Assembly: GCA_038207745.1 (NCBI GenBank)
Contig: JBBQZL010000173.1
Coordinates: 1 to 5,708 of the forward strand
From: JBBQZL01 sp038207745
GTDB taxonomy: Bacteria > Actinomycetota > Thermoleophilia > Solirubrobacterales > 70-9
Reading direction: 5' to 3'
DNA: 5,708 nucleotides
In this document: positions 1 through 5,396 of the stretch, piece by piece
How the letters are laid out: each line of letters begins with the position of its first letter
How positions within the stretch are numbered: position 1 is the first letter of the stretch
Notes under the pieces: generated by a model
Database searches by the model: none
What the model saw: only the letters and a program-made list of their open reading frames with translations
Told to the model about the DNA's origin: nothing
Translations under genes and position numbers: made by a program

Positions 1-2
1 AG

Positions 3-323
3 GACATCGCCGATCTCTTCGGTCCGATCCCGATCCAGATCCTGCTCGTCGTGATCGGCGCAGCCGTCTCGGAGGAGATCCTTTTTCGAGGTTTTCTCTT
101 CGGGGGTCTGCGAACCAGGATGCCCGCGCTGCCGGCCGCGCTGATCTCCGGGCTGGTCTTCGGGGGGCTCCACGCGACCACCGGAATTTCCGCGGTTCCA
201 GTCCTGATCGTCTTCGGGATGATCCTCGCGTTGCTCTATGAGAAGACCGGTTCGATCTGGCCCTCGATCATCTTGCACGGCCTCAACAACTCGCTTGCGC
301 TGGCTCTCCTGTCGAGTTCCTGA
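3..323 (+). CDS. CPBP-family intramembrane metalloprotease, 3' part
   Basis: This is the C-terminal part of a membrane-embedded protease of the CPBP family (CAAX prenyl protease 2/bacteriocin-processing, Abi domain). The reading frame is open from base 3, and the start lies outside the window. All three family motifs are visible in the 106 residues present: EExxxR (EEILFR, residues 24-29), FxxxH (FGGLH, 53-57) and HxxxN (HGLNN, 92-96). In the family these Glu and His residues form the active site inside the membrane. Hydrophobic stretches at about 10-22, 42-56, 62-79 and 88-104 fit the transmembrane helices of the core. The protein ends shortly after motif 3, which is normal. Bacterial members have varied or unknown substrates, so none can be assigned here. 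The next gene starts 34 nt downstream on the same strand. The family call is firm; the function is general only. Confidence 0.9.
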   Translation, partial: DIADLFGPIPIQILLVVIGAAVSEEILFRGFLFGGLRTRMPALPAALISGLVFGGLHATTGISAVPVLIVFGMILALLYEKTGSIWPSIILHGLNNSLALALLSSS

Positions 324-344
324 GCATCCGCCCGCCCAATACGG

Positions 345-350
345 CAGAAT
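345..350 (+). promoter_or_regulatory. possible -10 hexamer of a leaderless L,D-transpeptidase transcript
   Basis: CAGAAT lies exactly 7 nt before the ATG at 358 and matches the TATAAT consensus at four of six positions, including the key A and final T. No Shine-Dalgarno sequence precedes this ATG. A weak -35-like TGAGCA sits at 321-326 with an 18-bp spacer, overlapping the stop of the upstream gene. If real, the transcript would begin at or next to the A of the ATG. Confidence 0.25.
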
Positions 351-357
351 CCAGCAG

Positions 358-1383
358 ATGCGTTTCCGACTCCCCCTCTCACTCGTCCTTGCCACCGCAG
401 CCCTGATTGCTCCTGGCCAGGCCCTTGCCTCCGATGCCCCGCCGGCCGATCAGGCGGATGCAACCGCCGCAGTCGCCACGGCACCGACGGCCCAGAGGCA
501 GGCCATTCACGGCCATCCTTCGCATGCGGACCTCCGCCTCCGGCTCTCGAATCTCAGGAATGGCCGCGTCAAGGTGATGAGCAAGGTCCAGGTTGTCGGA
601 ACGTTGATCCCGTTCGTTCCCGGACAGTGGATCACCGTCTACCTCTACCGCAACGGCCACCAGGTCGGAAAGCGCAAGCTCAAGGCCCACAGGGGTTCCG
701 GCAACTTCGGGATTGTCAAGACCCGGGTGCGTGCCGACCGCGCCGCGAAGTTCGCAGCCTCGGCAAAGCACGTTGCAAACGGGAAGCAGCGCGAGGACCA
801 CACAGTCCGCAAGTCATGGAAGGTCACCTTCCCCTCGCTCTCAGAGGGCGAGTGCGGCCGGGTCGTCGTCGGCTTCAAGAAGGCGATGCGCAAGATGGGC
901 TACATCACCAACGGCGGCCGCTGCCTCGGCGGCAAGACCTCCCGCGGGGTGCTCGCCTATCGCAAGGTCAACAACATGGATCGAAACTTCGACGCGACCT
1001 CCGGGATCGTAAAGAGCGTCTACGCCGGCAAGGGCGCCTACAAGGTCCGCCATCCCGGCTCCGGCACCCACGTCGAGGCGCCGCTGAGCAAGCAGGTGAT
1101 CGTCTTCGCCAAGGGTGACAAGCCCATCGCCGTCTACCCGATCTCCAGCGGCAAGCCGTCGACGCCGACGATCACGGGCCACTTCAACTTCTACATGGTG
1201 CAGCCCGGCTACAACGCCGAGGGGATGTACTACTCGTTCTATTTCTACGGCGGTTATGCGGTCCACGGCTACGAGTCGGTGCCCAACTACGCCGCATCCC
1301 ACGGTTGTCTGCGGACCTTCATCGCCGATCAGCCGGAGATCTATAACCGGATCAGCTACGGAGAAGACATCTTCGTCTGGTAG
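358..1383 (+). CDS. secreted L,D-transpeptidase (YkuD domain) with N-terminal Ig-like region
   Basis: This is a 341-residue exported enzyme predicted to make 3-3 (L,D) peptide cross-links in peptidoglycan, or to attach proteins to it. The ATG at 358 is chosen because it begins a clean Sec signal peptide: Arg at 2 and 4, a hydrophobic core to about 19, and cleavage after QALA at 24. A frame extension further upstream would overlap the protease gene and spoil the signal. Residues 25-55 are an Ala/Pro-rich linker. About 57-157 is a beta-rich, Lys/Arg-rich segment resembling an Ig-like domain (VVGTLIPFVPGQWITVYLYRNG region). About 160-225 resembles a small peptidoglycan-binding-type module with Cys166 and Cys189, which could pair outside the cell. 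The C-terminal YkuD catalytic domain (about 235-341) contains His303 and the SHGCLR motif with nucleophile Cys317. The His-to-Cys distance is 14 residues, somewhat short for the family. The sequence is intact. It could act as a transpeptidase or a carboxypeptidase; the class is firm. Confidence 0.93.
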   Translation: MRFRLPLSLVLATAALIAPGQALASDAPPADQADATAAVATAPTAQRQAIHGHPSHADLRLRLSNLRNGRVKVMSKVQVVGTLIPFVPGQWITVYLYRNGHQVGKRKLKAHRGSGNFGIVKTRVRADRAAKFAASAKHVANGKQREDHTVRKSWKVTFPSLSEGECGRVVVGFKKAMRKMGYITNGGRCLGGKTSRGVLAYRKVNNMDRNFDATSGIVKSVYAGKGAYKVRHPGSGTHVEAPLSKQVIVFAKGDKPIAVYPISSGKPSTPTITGHFNFYMVQPGYNAEGMYYSFYFYGGYAVHGYESVPNYAASHGCLRTFIADQPEIYNRISYGEDIFVW

Positions 1384-1415
1384 TTCTGGATTGACCTCAC
1401 CGGACCCCCGCACGC

Positions 1416-1420
1416 AGAGG
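1416..1420 (+). promoter_or_regulatory. ribosome binding site of the epimerase-like gene
   Basis: AGAGG ends 8 nt before the ATG at 1429, a normal Shine-Dalgarno spacing. It is the only well-placed purine-rich site before a start in this window, and it supports this ATG. A TTGACC resembling a -35 box lies at 1391-1396 in the same 45-nt gap, but no convincing -10 follows it, so the gene may simply be read through from the transpeptidase. Confidence 0.5.
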
Positions 1421-1428
1421 CATCCCAG

Positions 1429-2364
1429 ATGAGGGTCCTGCTGATCGGAGCGGCCGGGGCGATCGGAAAGGCCCTTGTCCCTGCGCTGGTTGCGGCGGGA
1501 CACGAGGTGATCGGTACCAGCCGCACTGAGGATCGCCTCGCCGGGATCGAGGCCGCCGGGGCATCCGGGGCCGTCTGCGACATCCTTGATCCCGGCTCGG
1601 TCGCCGGGCTGATCGGGGACCGGCGACCCGAGGTCGTGATCAACGAGGCAACTGACCTGCCGGCGAAGTTCGACCCCCGCAAGCGTGACGCCTACATCGC
1701 CACCAACCGGATCCGGAGTGAGGGCACGCGGAACCTGGTCGCGGCCCTGGAGGGTTCAGGTGTGCGCAGGGTGATTGCCCAGAGCATCGCCTTCACCTAT
1801 GCGCCGATCGGAGGACCGATCAAATCCGAGGATGACCCGCTCGCCACCCGAGGCGAGGGCCAGCTCGTTGAGGTCGCGACGGCGGTTGCGGATCTGGAGG
1901 GTCAGATAACCGGAATCGCCGACATCGAGGGGTTGGTGCTCAGGTACGGCTTCATCTATGGGCCGGGCACCTACTACGCAGCCGATGGCTCACAGGCCGA
2001 GGATTTCCGCCGCCGCCGATTCCCGATGATCGGCCAGGGTCAGGGCATCTCGTCGTTCATCCATGTCGACGATGCGGCGTCGGCGACCGTGCTGGCGCTC
2101 GATCGGGGCGCTCCGGGCATCTACAACGTTGTCGATGACGATCCCGCGCCTGCGAATCAGTGGATGATCGGCTACGCAACCGCGCTCGGAGCCGGTCCGC
2201 CTCGGCGAATCCCGGGGTTCATCGCCAGATTGATCATCGGTGGGGGAATGGTCGCGGCGGTCGAGGGAATTCGCGGAGCCTCGAACCTGAAGGCAAAGGG
2301 TGAGCTCGGCTGGACTCCGGCCCACCCGAGCTGGCGGTCGGGCTTCTCCGAGAGCCTCGGATGA
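1429..2364 (+). CDS. atypical NAD(P)-binding epimerase/dehydratase-family protein (extended SDR fold)
   Basis: This 311-residue cytoplasmic protein has an extended short-chain dehydrogenase fold. The N-terminal Rossmann motif is GAAGAIG (residues 7-13), followed by the expected strand, with THR/SER-ARG at 30-32 that could contact the NADP phosphate. Further matches to the family are the AQS segment (117-119), LRYGFIYGPGT (171-181), SFIHVDDAA (209-217) and IYNVVDDDPAP (231-241). The C-terminal end has SNLKAKGELGW, typical of sugar epimerase-like proteins. The catalytic YxxxK expected near residues 147-157 is absent (VEVATAVADLE there), so ordinary epimerase or dehydratase chemistry is doubtful. 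I recall this variant as common in actinobacterial proteins annotated NAD(P)-dependent oxidoreductase, so it is probably a family trait rather than damage. The gene follows the transpeptidase by 45 nt and precedes pyrE by 39 nt. The substrate is unknown. Confidence 0.85.
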   Translation: MRVLLIGAAGAIGKALVPALVAAGHEVIGTSRTEDRLAGIEAAGASGAVCDILDPGSVAGLIGDRRPEVVINEATDLPAKFDPRKRDAYIATNRIRSEGTRNLVAALEGSGVRRVIAQSIAFTYAPIGGPIKSEDDPLATRGEGQLVEVATAVADLEGQITGIADIEGLVLRYGFIYGPGTYYAADGSQAEDFRRRRFPMIGQGQGISSFIHVDDAASATVLALDRGAPGIYNVVDDDPAPANQWMIGYATALGAGPPRRIPGFIARLIIGGGMVAAVEGIRGASNLKAKGELGWTPAHPSWRSGFSESLG

Positions 2365-2390
2365 AGGTTCCGGCCAGCCGCCTTCGTCCA

Positions 2391-2396
2391 TAGGAT
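2391..2396 (+). promoter_or_regulatory. possible -10 hexamer of a leaderless pyrE transcript
   Basis: TAGGAT, a good actinobacterial-type -10 (TANNNT), ends 7 nt before the GTG at 2404, so transcription could start at the start codon itself. A weak -35-like TTCCGG is at 2368-2373 with a 17-bp spacer. The AGGA inside the same hexamer could instead act as a weak Shine-Dalgarno site 8 nt before the GTG, so the two readings compete. Confidence 0.35.
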
Positions 2397-2403
2397 CACC
2401 GGG

Positions 2404-2967
2404 GTGGCCGACCTCGAGAAATCCAAGCGCGACCTGATCGATCAACTTCGCGAGCACTCACTTGTGCTCGGAGAGGTGACGCTTTCGAGCGGCAAGACTG
2501 CGCTGTACTACGTCGACGCCCGCCGCGCTCTGATGCGCCCCGCCGGCCTCCGCGCCGCCGGTGAGTTGATCGCTTCGGCCGCGACCGGGATGGGCGCGAC
2601 GGCGGTGGGTGGCCCCGTGATGGCAGCCATCCCCCTGGCCTGCGCTGCGATCGCGGTCCCGGAGGGCAAGGACCTTGTCGGCTTCTTCGTGCGCAAGGAG
2701 CGCAAGGAGCACGGCATGCAGCGCTGGGTCGAGGGCCCGGTCGAGAAGGGCGCCAGGGTGCTCGTGGTCGAGGACACGGTGACCACCGGCGGCTCAACCG
2801 CCTCGGCGATCGAGCGGATCCGCGAGGAGGGCCTCGAGATCGTCGGCGTGCTCTCAGTTGTCGACCGTCTCGCCGGGGGCGGCGAGCGGATCGAAGCCGC
2901 AGCCGGGGTCCCCTACCGCGCCCTGGTTACGATCGACGAGCTGTATCCGGAGCGGCCGGACCGCTGA
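2404..2967 (+). CDS. pyrE: orotate phosphoribosyltransferase
   Basis: This enzyme converts orotate and PRPP to orotidine 5'-monophosphate and pyrophosphate, the fifth step of de novo UMP synthesis in the cytoplasm. The 187-residue length is usual for bacterial PyrE. The GTG start is the only sensible one: the N-terminal helix and the LTLSSGK-type segment (here EVTLSSGKTALYYVDAR, 24-40) follow at normal distance. The flexible loop has RKERKEHG (97-104), with Lys98 and Lys101 as catalytic-loop lysines by analogy. The PRPP-binding signature is VLVVEDTVTTGGST (119-132), including the acidic pair Glu123-Asp124. The C-terminal VVDR and the Leu-Tyr end fit the family. No other pyr gene is visible nearby, and there is no room upstream for an attenuator or riboswitch, since the gap is only 39 nt. 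The product call is firm. Regulation is unknown beyond the possible promoter at 2391. Confidence 0.95.
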   Translation: MADLEKSKRDLIDQLREHSLVLGEVTLSSGKTALYYVDARRALMRPAGLRAAGELIASAATGMGATAVGGPVMAAIPLACAAIAVPEGKDLVGFFVRKERKEHGMQRWVEGPVEKGARVLVVEDTVTTGGSTASAIERIREEGLEIVGVLSVVDRLAGGGERIEAAAGVPYRALVTIDELYPERPDR

Positions 2968-2978
2968 CACGGCCCGGC
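2955..2978. terminator. weak hairpin between convergent pyrE and SDR genes
   Basis: GCCGG (2955-2959) can pair with CCGGC (2974-2978) across a 14-nt loop, and a short T-rich run (CTTTC) follows on the plus strand. Competing 5-bp stems exist at 2946-2960 and 2951-2965. The site spans the pyrE stop and the 13-bp gap, where termination in both directions would be needed. The stem is short and there is no U-tract of normal length, so this is tentative. Confidence 0.2.
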
Positions 2979-2980
2979 TT

Positions 2981-3793
2981 TCAGTCTTGGCGATCGGCCC
3001 CGGTCCTGGTCGTGAGGCGGGAGGCTGACGAGCCGGACAGCACCCTGCGGGTCAGGCCTGGCGCGAGGATGCGGAGAGCCGCGACCAGCGCATACGGCCG
3101 CGGCACGTAACGCTCCGCCCTGCCACCCGGCCCGGCTTCGTAGATCGCCTCGGCCGCGCGCTCGGGCGTCGAGACCATCCAGCGGGTCGCGAACTTGGCG
3201 GTCAGCTCGGTGGCGGGGAACCCCTCGGTGACGATGAAGCCCGGCAGGACCAGTCCCACGTGGACGCCGGTTTGGAGCTCCTCAGCGTAGAGGGCATCAC
3301 TCCAACCGGCCAGCGCGAACTTGGCGGCCGAGTAGGCCCCGGCACCGGGCCTGGCCACGCGACCGGCGGTGCTCGAGACGTTGACAATTGCGCTCGGGGC
3401 CGAGGCTCGCAGCACCGGCAGCAGCGCCTCGGTCAGCCGCAGCACCGCGTCGAAGTCGAGTTCCATCGTCTGGCGGACGTTCTCGTATCCGCCCTCTGCA
3501 AAGGTCGCCCGCCACGATGCGCCGGCATTGTTGACCAGCAGGGTCAGCCGGTCGTGGTGCTCGGTGACGTGGGCAAGGATCCGGCCGGGAGCGTCCTCAT
3601 CGGTCAGGTCGGTCGCCACATAGGTCGTCTCGGCCGGAAGCCTTGCGGCCAGCTCCCGCAGCCGATCCTCTCGCCGCGCAACCAGCACGAGCCGGGCTCC
3701 CGGTTCACGGGCAATGCGCCATGCGACCGCCTCGCCGATGCCGCTCGAGGCGCCGGTGATGACTGCGGTGATCGGTGCCCGGTTCGCCCCCAC
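2981..3793 (-). CDS. classical-type short-chain dehydrogenase/reductase (SDR)
   Basis: This is a predicted cytoplasmic NAD(P)-dependent oxidoreductase acting on an unidentified alcohol or ketone. With the GTG at 3793 it has 270 residues, a typical classical SDR length. The motifs are TGASSGIG (13-20, cofactor binding), Arg40-Arg41 after the second strand (suggesting NADPH), NNAG (88-91), NVSSTAG (138-144, catalytic Ser141) and YSAAK (Tyr154, Lys158). After the active site comes LPGFIVTEGF, the usual PG segment. The C-terminal 40 residues are basic and partly hydrophobic. The residue that is normally the tetrad Asn is Asp113 (ELDFDAV). The start is uncertain: an ATG at 3859 would add 22 residues and overlap the upstream oxidoreductase gene by 56 nt, with an added segment unlike an SDR N-terminus, and GTG 3802 is also possible. 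The gene lies 10 bp downstream of the flavin oxidoreductase and is probably in an operon with it. Confidence 0.9.
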   Translation of the reverse strand: MGANRAPITAVITGASSGIGEAVAWRIAREPGARLVLVARREDRLRELAARLPAETTYVATDLTDEDAPGRILAHVTEHHDRLTLLVNNAGASWRATFAEGGYENVRQTMELDFDAVLRLTEALLPVLRASAPSAIVNVSSTAGRVARPGAGAYSAAKFALAGWSDALYAEELQTGVHVGLVLPGFIVTEGFPATELTAKFATRWMVSTPERAAEAIYEAGPGGRAERYVPRPYALVAALRILAPGLTRRVLSGSSASRLTTRTGADRQD

Positions 3794-3800
3794 ACCGCGC

Positions 3801-3806
3801 ACGCTA
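3801..3806 (-). promoter_or_regulatory. possible -10 hexamer before the SDR start, overlapping a stop codon
   Basis: Read on the minus strand, TAGCGT (TANNNT) lies 7 nt before the GTG at 3793. Its first three bases are the TAG stop of the upstream oxidoreductase. No clear -35 is present. It may be an internal promoter giving a leaderless SDR transcript, or a coincidence in an operon junction. Confidence 0.25.
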
Positions 3807-4841
3807 TACGTCCGCTTCGGCCGGTCCGAGCTCGATGGCAGCGGTCCGGGCGAGGCCAAAGGCCTCCGCGATCAGCTCATACGAGTGTCGCCTTGCCACG
3901 TGGTCGTAGGTGATCGAGACCACGATCACCTCGCTGGTCCCGTACTCGGCGGCCAGGTCTTCGATCCCCTTCTTCACAGTCTCGGGGCTGCCGATGATCG
4001 AGCGGCGCCTCCGAGTCCCGTCCCCATGCAGCTCCAGATAGCGAAGCGCCTTCTCGGGCGGCGGCACCGGGATCAACTGACCCTGGCGAAGCAGCGAGAA
4101 GGTCATCCGGGCGCTCGAGGCGAGCCGCTCGGCCTCCTCGTCTGTGTCGGCACAGATAACCCAGGCTGCGATCGAGGTCCGCGGCGGCGTTTCGCGCTCG
4201 GCCTCGGCCGATTGCCCGCCGTAGGAGGAGACGATCCGCGCGCCCTTCGGGTTGATGAAGTCCGCAAACGAGTAGGGCAGCCCCATCTCGGCGGCCCAGA
4301 TCGCGCTCTGGGGCGAGGAGCCGAGCAGCCATACCTCCGGTGTCTCGGGCCTGCCCGGCAGCTCCATCAGGCGGGCAAAGGGATGATCGGCCGGGAGCTC
4401 ACCGCGCAGAAACGCGAGCAGCTCGATCAGCTGGTCCTCGAAGTCATCGGCAGGCGCGTGGCGACGATCCCTCTGCAGGGCGACGCTGGTCAGCGGGTCG
4501 GTCCCGGCTGCGCGGCCGATGCCGAGATCGATCCGCCCGGGGAAGAGTCCGGCCAGCAGGCTGAAGCTCTCGGCCACCTTGAAGGCGGAGTAGTGCGGCA
4601 GCATCACGCCGCCGCTTCCGATCCGCATCCGCTCGGTGATCGATGCGATCGGCCCGATCAGAACCTCGGGGCTGGTGCTTGCAAGCGACGCCCCATGGTG
4701 CTCGGCGACCCAGTAGCGGTGGTAGCCGAGGCGATCGGTCAGCCGGGCCAGGTCAAGAGAGTTATGCAGGGCATCGGAGCCACTCGAACCTTCCGGGATC
4801 GGCACCTGGTCGAGGACGCTGAGACGAAGGGATTCGGGCAC
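3804..4841 (-). CDS. luciferase-like (LLM class) flavin-dependent oxidoreductase, YhbW-like
   Basis: This 345-residue cytoplasmic protein belongs to the bacterial luciferase-like monooxygenase fold, which uses FMN (or F420 in some actinobacteria). It closely resembles the E. coli YhbW group, which is of similar length (about 335). The characteristic segments, in order, are LSVLDQVPIPEGSS (7-20), YHRYWVAEHH (40-49), GSGGVMLPHYS (76-85), FPGRIDLGIGRAAG (100-113), LLGSSPQSA (172-180) and IIGSPETVKKGIEDL (282-296). The GTG at 4841 is chosen because similarity begins a few residues after it. An upstream ATG at 4940 would add 33 basic residues unlike the family and would run into the neighbouring membrane-protein gene. 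The physiological substrate of YhbW-type proteins is not established. The gene lies 74 nt after a small membrane-protein gene and 10 nt before an SDR, all on the same strand, which suggests a shared oxidation/reduction role with the SDR. FMN versus F420 cannot be settled by reading. Confidence 0.92.
   Translation of the reverse strand: MPESLRLSVLDQVPIPEGSSGSDALHNSLDLARLTDRLGYHRYWVAEHHGASLASTSPEVLIGPIASITERMRIGSGGVMLPHYSAFKVAESFSLLAGLFPGRIDLGIGRAAGTDPLTSVALQRDRRHAPADDFEDQLIELLAFLRGELPADHPFARLMELPGRPETPEVWLLGSSPQSAIWAAEMGLPYSFADFINPKGARIVSSYGGQSAEAERETPPRTSIAAWVICADTDEEAERLASSARMTFSLLRQGQLIPVPPPEKALRYLELHGDGTRRRRSIIGSPETVKKGIEDLAAEYGTSEVIVVSITYDHVARRHSYELIAEAFGLARTAAIELGPAEADV
3908..3931. repeat. 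inverted repeat with 9-bp perfect arms inside the flavin oxidoreductase gene
   Basis: AGGTGATCG (3908-3916) and CGATCACCT (3923-3931) are exact reverse complements separated by 6 nt. The site encodes the C-terminal strand EVIVVSITY of the oxidoreductase, so the symmetry may come from the GAT/ATC-rich coding sequence. No promoter is evident nearby. Confidence 0.5.
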
Positions 4842-4847
4842 CCGTGG

Positions 4848-4853
4848 ATCGTC
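4848..4853 (-). promoter_or_regulatory. very weak -10-like hexamer before the flavin oxidoreductase
   Basis: Read on the minus strand, GACGAT lies 6 nt before the GTG at 4841. Only the A at position 2 and the final T match the consensus. It is listed because its placement repeats that of better examples in this window; alone it would not be called. Confidence 0.12.
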
Positions 4854-4915
4854 GCACAGCGCGAACCTGTTGGTCCGCCTTCGACGGCAACTCGAGATCG
4901 GCCACCGATTGGCCG

Positions 4916-5305
4916 TCAGGCGTTGCCACAGGCCCCGCATCGCGGGGTGCCGACGCGACGATCCCGACGTGCTGGAAGCTGCCGCGAAAGGAAGCGTTGC
5001 AGGGCCGCGCAGGCACCCAGCGTCAAGGCGATGCCTGCAATCGAGATGACCAGCGGGCCGACCTTGTCGAAGGCGATGTAGTTGCCCATGTAATCGCCGG
5101 CCATGACGATCGCGTGGATCGCCGTCGCGCCGATCCAGGCCAAGGCGGCCGGCTGATATCGGGAGTTGCGGGAGCGAAGGCGGCCGAGCAGGCGATACGA
5201 CGCGGCAAGCATCAGGATCAGCAGCCCGATTCGCAGGAAGAAGACGAGCCGATCATGACTGCGGGACTGCTCCGTCATTTTGATCTTGAGCGTCCTGGTA
5301 GGCAT
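4916..5305 (-). CDS. small three-helix membrane protein of unknown function
   Basis: I do not recognise this 129-residue protein. It has three hydrophobic segments, at about 21-42 (VFFLRIGLLILMLAASYRLL region), 53-70 and 82-103, so it is a likely inner-membrane protein. The loop between helices 1 and 2 (GRLRSRNSR) and the tail after helix 3 (RRDRR) are basic. The segment before helix 3 holds GDYMGNYIAFDKVGP, the most distinctive stretch and a good search probe. The tail ends with a Cys pair (RCGAC). Codon third positions are strongly G/C, which supports a real gene over the antisense frames. The ATG at 5305 has AGGA 11 nt upstream; an internal ATG at 5278 would remove nine residues and is also possible. 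It is the first gene of the minus-strand group and is divergent from the hydrolase. No function can be inferred. Confidence 0.72.
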   Translation of the reverse strand: MPTRTLKIKMTEQSRSHDRLVFFLRIGLLILMLAASYRLLGRLRSRNSRYQPAALAWIGATAIHAIVMAGDYMGNYIAFDKVGPLVISIAGIALTLGACAALQRFLSRQLPARRDRRVGTPRCGACGNA

Positions 5306-5329
5306 TTAGGCGCTTTTCCTCAGCGGCAG

Positions 5330-5344
5330 CCGCGCCGGGCGCGG
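5330..5344. promoter_or_regulatory. 15-bp palindrome in the divergent spacer
   Basis: CCGCGCC (5330-5336) and GGCGCGG (5338-5344) are exact reverse complements around one central base. Outer GCAG (5326-5329) and CTGC (5349-5352) add partial symmetry. The palindrome sits between the membrane-protein start at 5305 and the proposed hydrolase promoter, so it could be an operator. GC-rich DNA makes such palindromes fairly common by chance. Confidence 0.3.
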
Positions 5345-5361
5345 TGCGCTGCACCTCGGCA

Positions 5362-5377
5362 GATTGTGCGCGCAATC
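5362..5377. promoter_or_regulatory. 16-bp imperfect palindrome over the hydrolase -35 region
   Basis: The sequence GATTGTGCGCGCAATC pairs at 7 of 8 positions (arms GATTG and CAATC, core GCGC, one mismatched pair). It covers the TTG at 5364-5366 that would form the -35 element of the hydrolase promoter, where a repressor or activator might bind. A second small palindrome, ATCGC-T-GCGAT (5375-5385), adjoins it and reaches the first base of the -10. Confidence 0.35.
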
Positions 5378-5390
5378 GCTGCGATACGGT
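5364..5390 (+). promoter_or_regulatory. candidate promoter of the carbon-nitrogen hydrolase gene
   Basis: The -10-like TACGGT (5385-5390, TANNNT) lies 6 nt before the ATG at 5397, and a -35-like TTGTGC (5364-5369) stands 15 bp before it. The spacer is short. No Shine-Dalgarno sequence precedes the ATG, which fits a leaderless transcript. The gene is divergent from its neighbour, so it must have its own promoter within these 91 bp. Confidence 0.4.
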
Positions 5391-5396
5391 GCGCCG

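Noticed and set aside
238..357. Longer N-terminus for the L,D-transpeptidase
   Set aside because: It would overlap the protease gene out of frame and bury the signal peptide that begins at 358.
841..1503. A 220-codon minus-strand frame opposite the transpeptidase
   Set aside because: It is Asp/Val/Gly/Arg-rich, typical of antisense to GC-rich coding sequence, and has no motif.
1596..1632. Hairpin-like symmetry in the epimerase-like gene (7-bp stem 1601-1607/1620-1626, extended by 5 bp after a one-base bulge)
   Set aside because: It lies inside coding sequence with no T-tract or promoter nearby, and CGG/CCG-rich codons easily create such pairing.
3908..3931. The 9-bp-arm inverted repeat as an operator
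   Set aside because: It is at the 3' end of a gene with no promoter next to it. I list it as a repeat only.
3714..5081. A 455-codon open frame on the plus strand opposite the flavin oxidoreductase and the membrane protein
   Set aside because: It is rich in Arg, Gly and Pro with no recognisable domain, and it lies antisense to a gene with clear family motifs. Long antisense frames are expected in GC-rich DNA.
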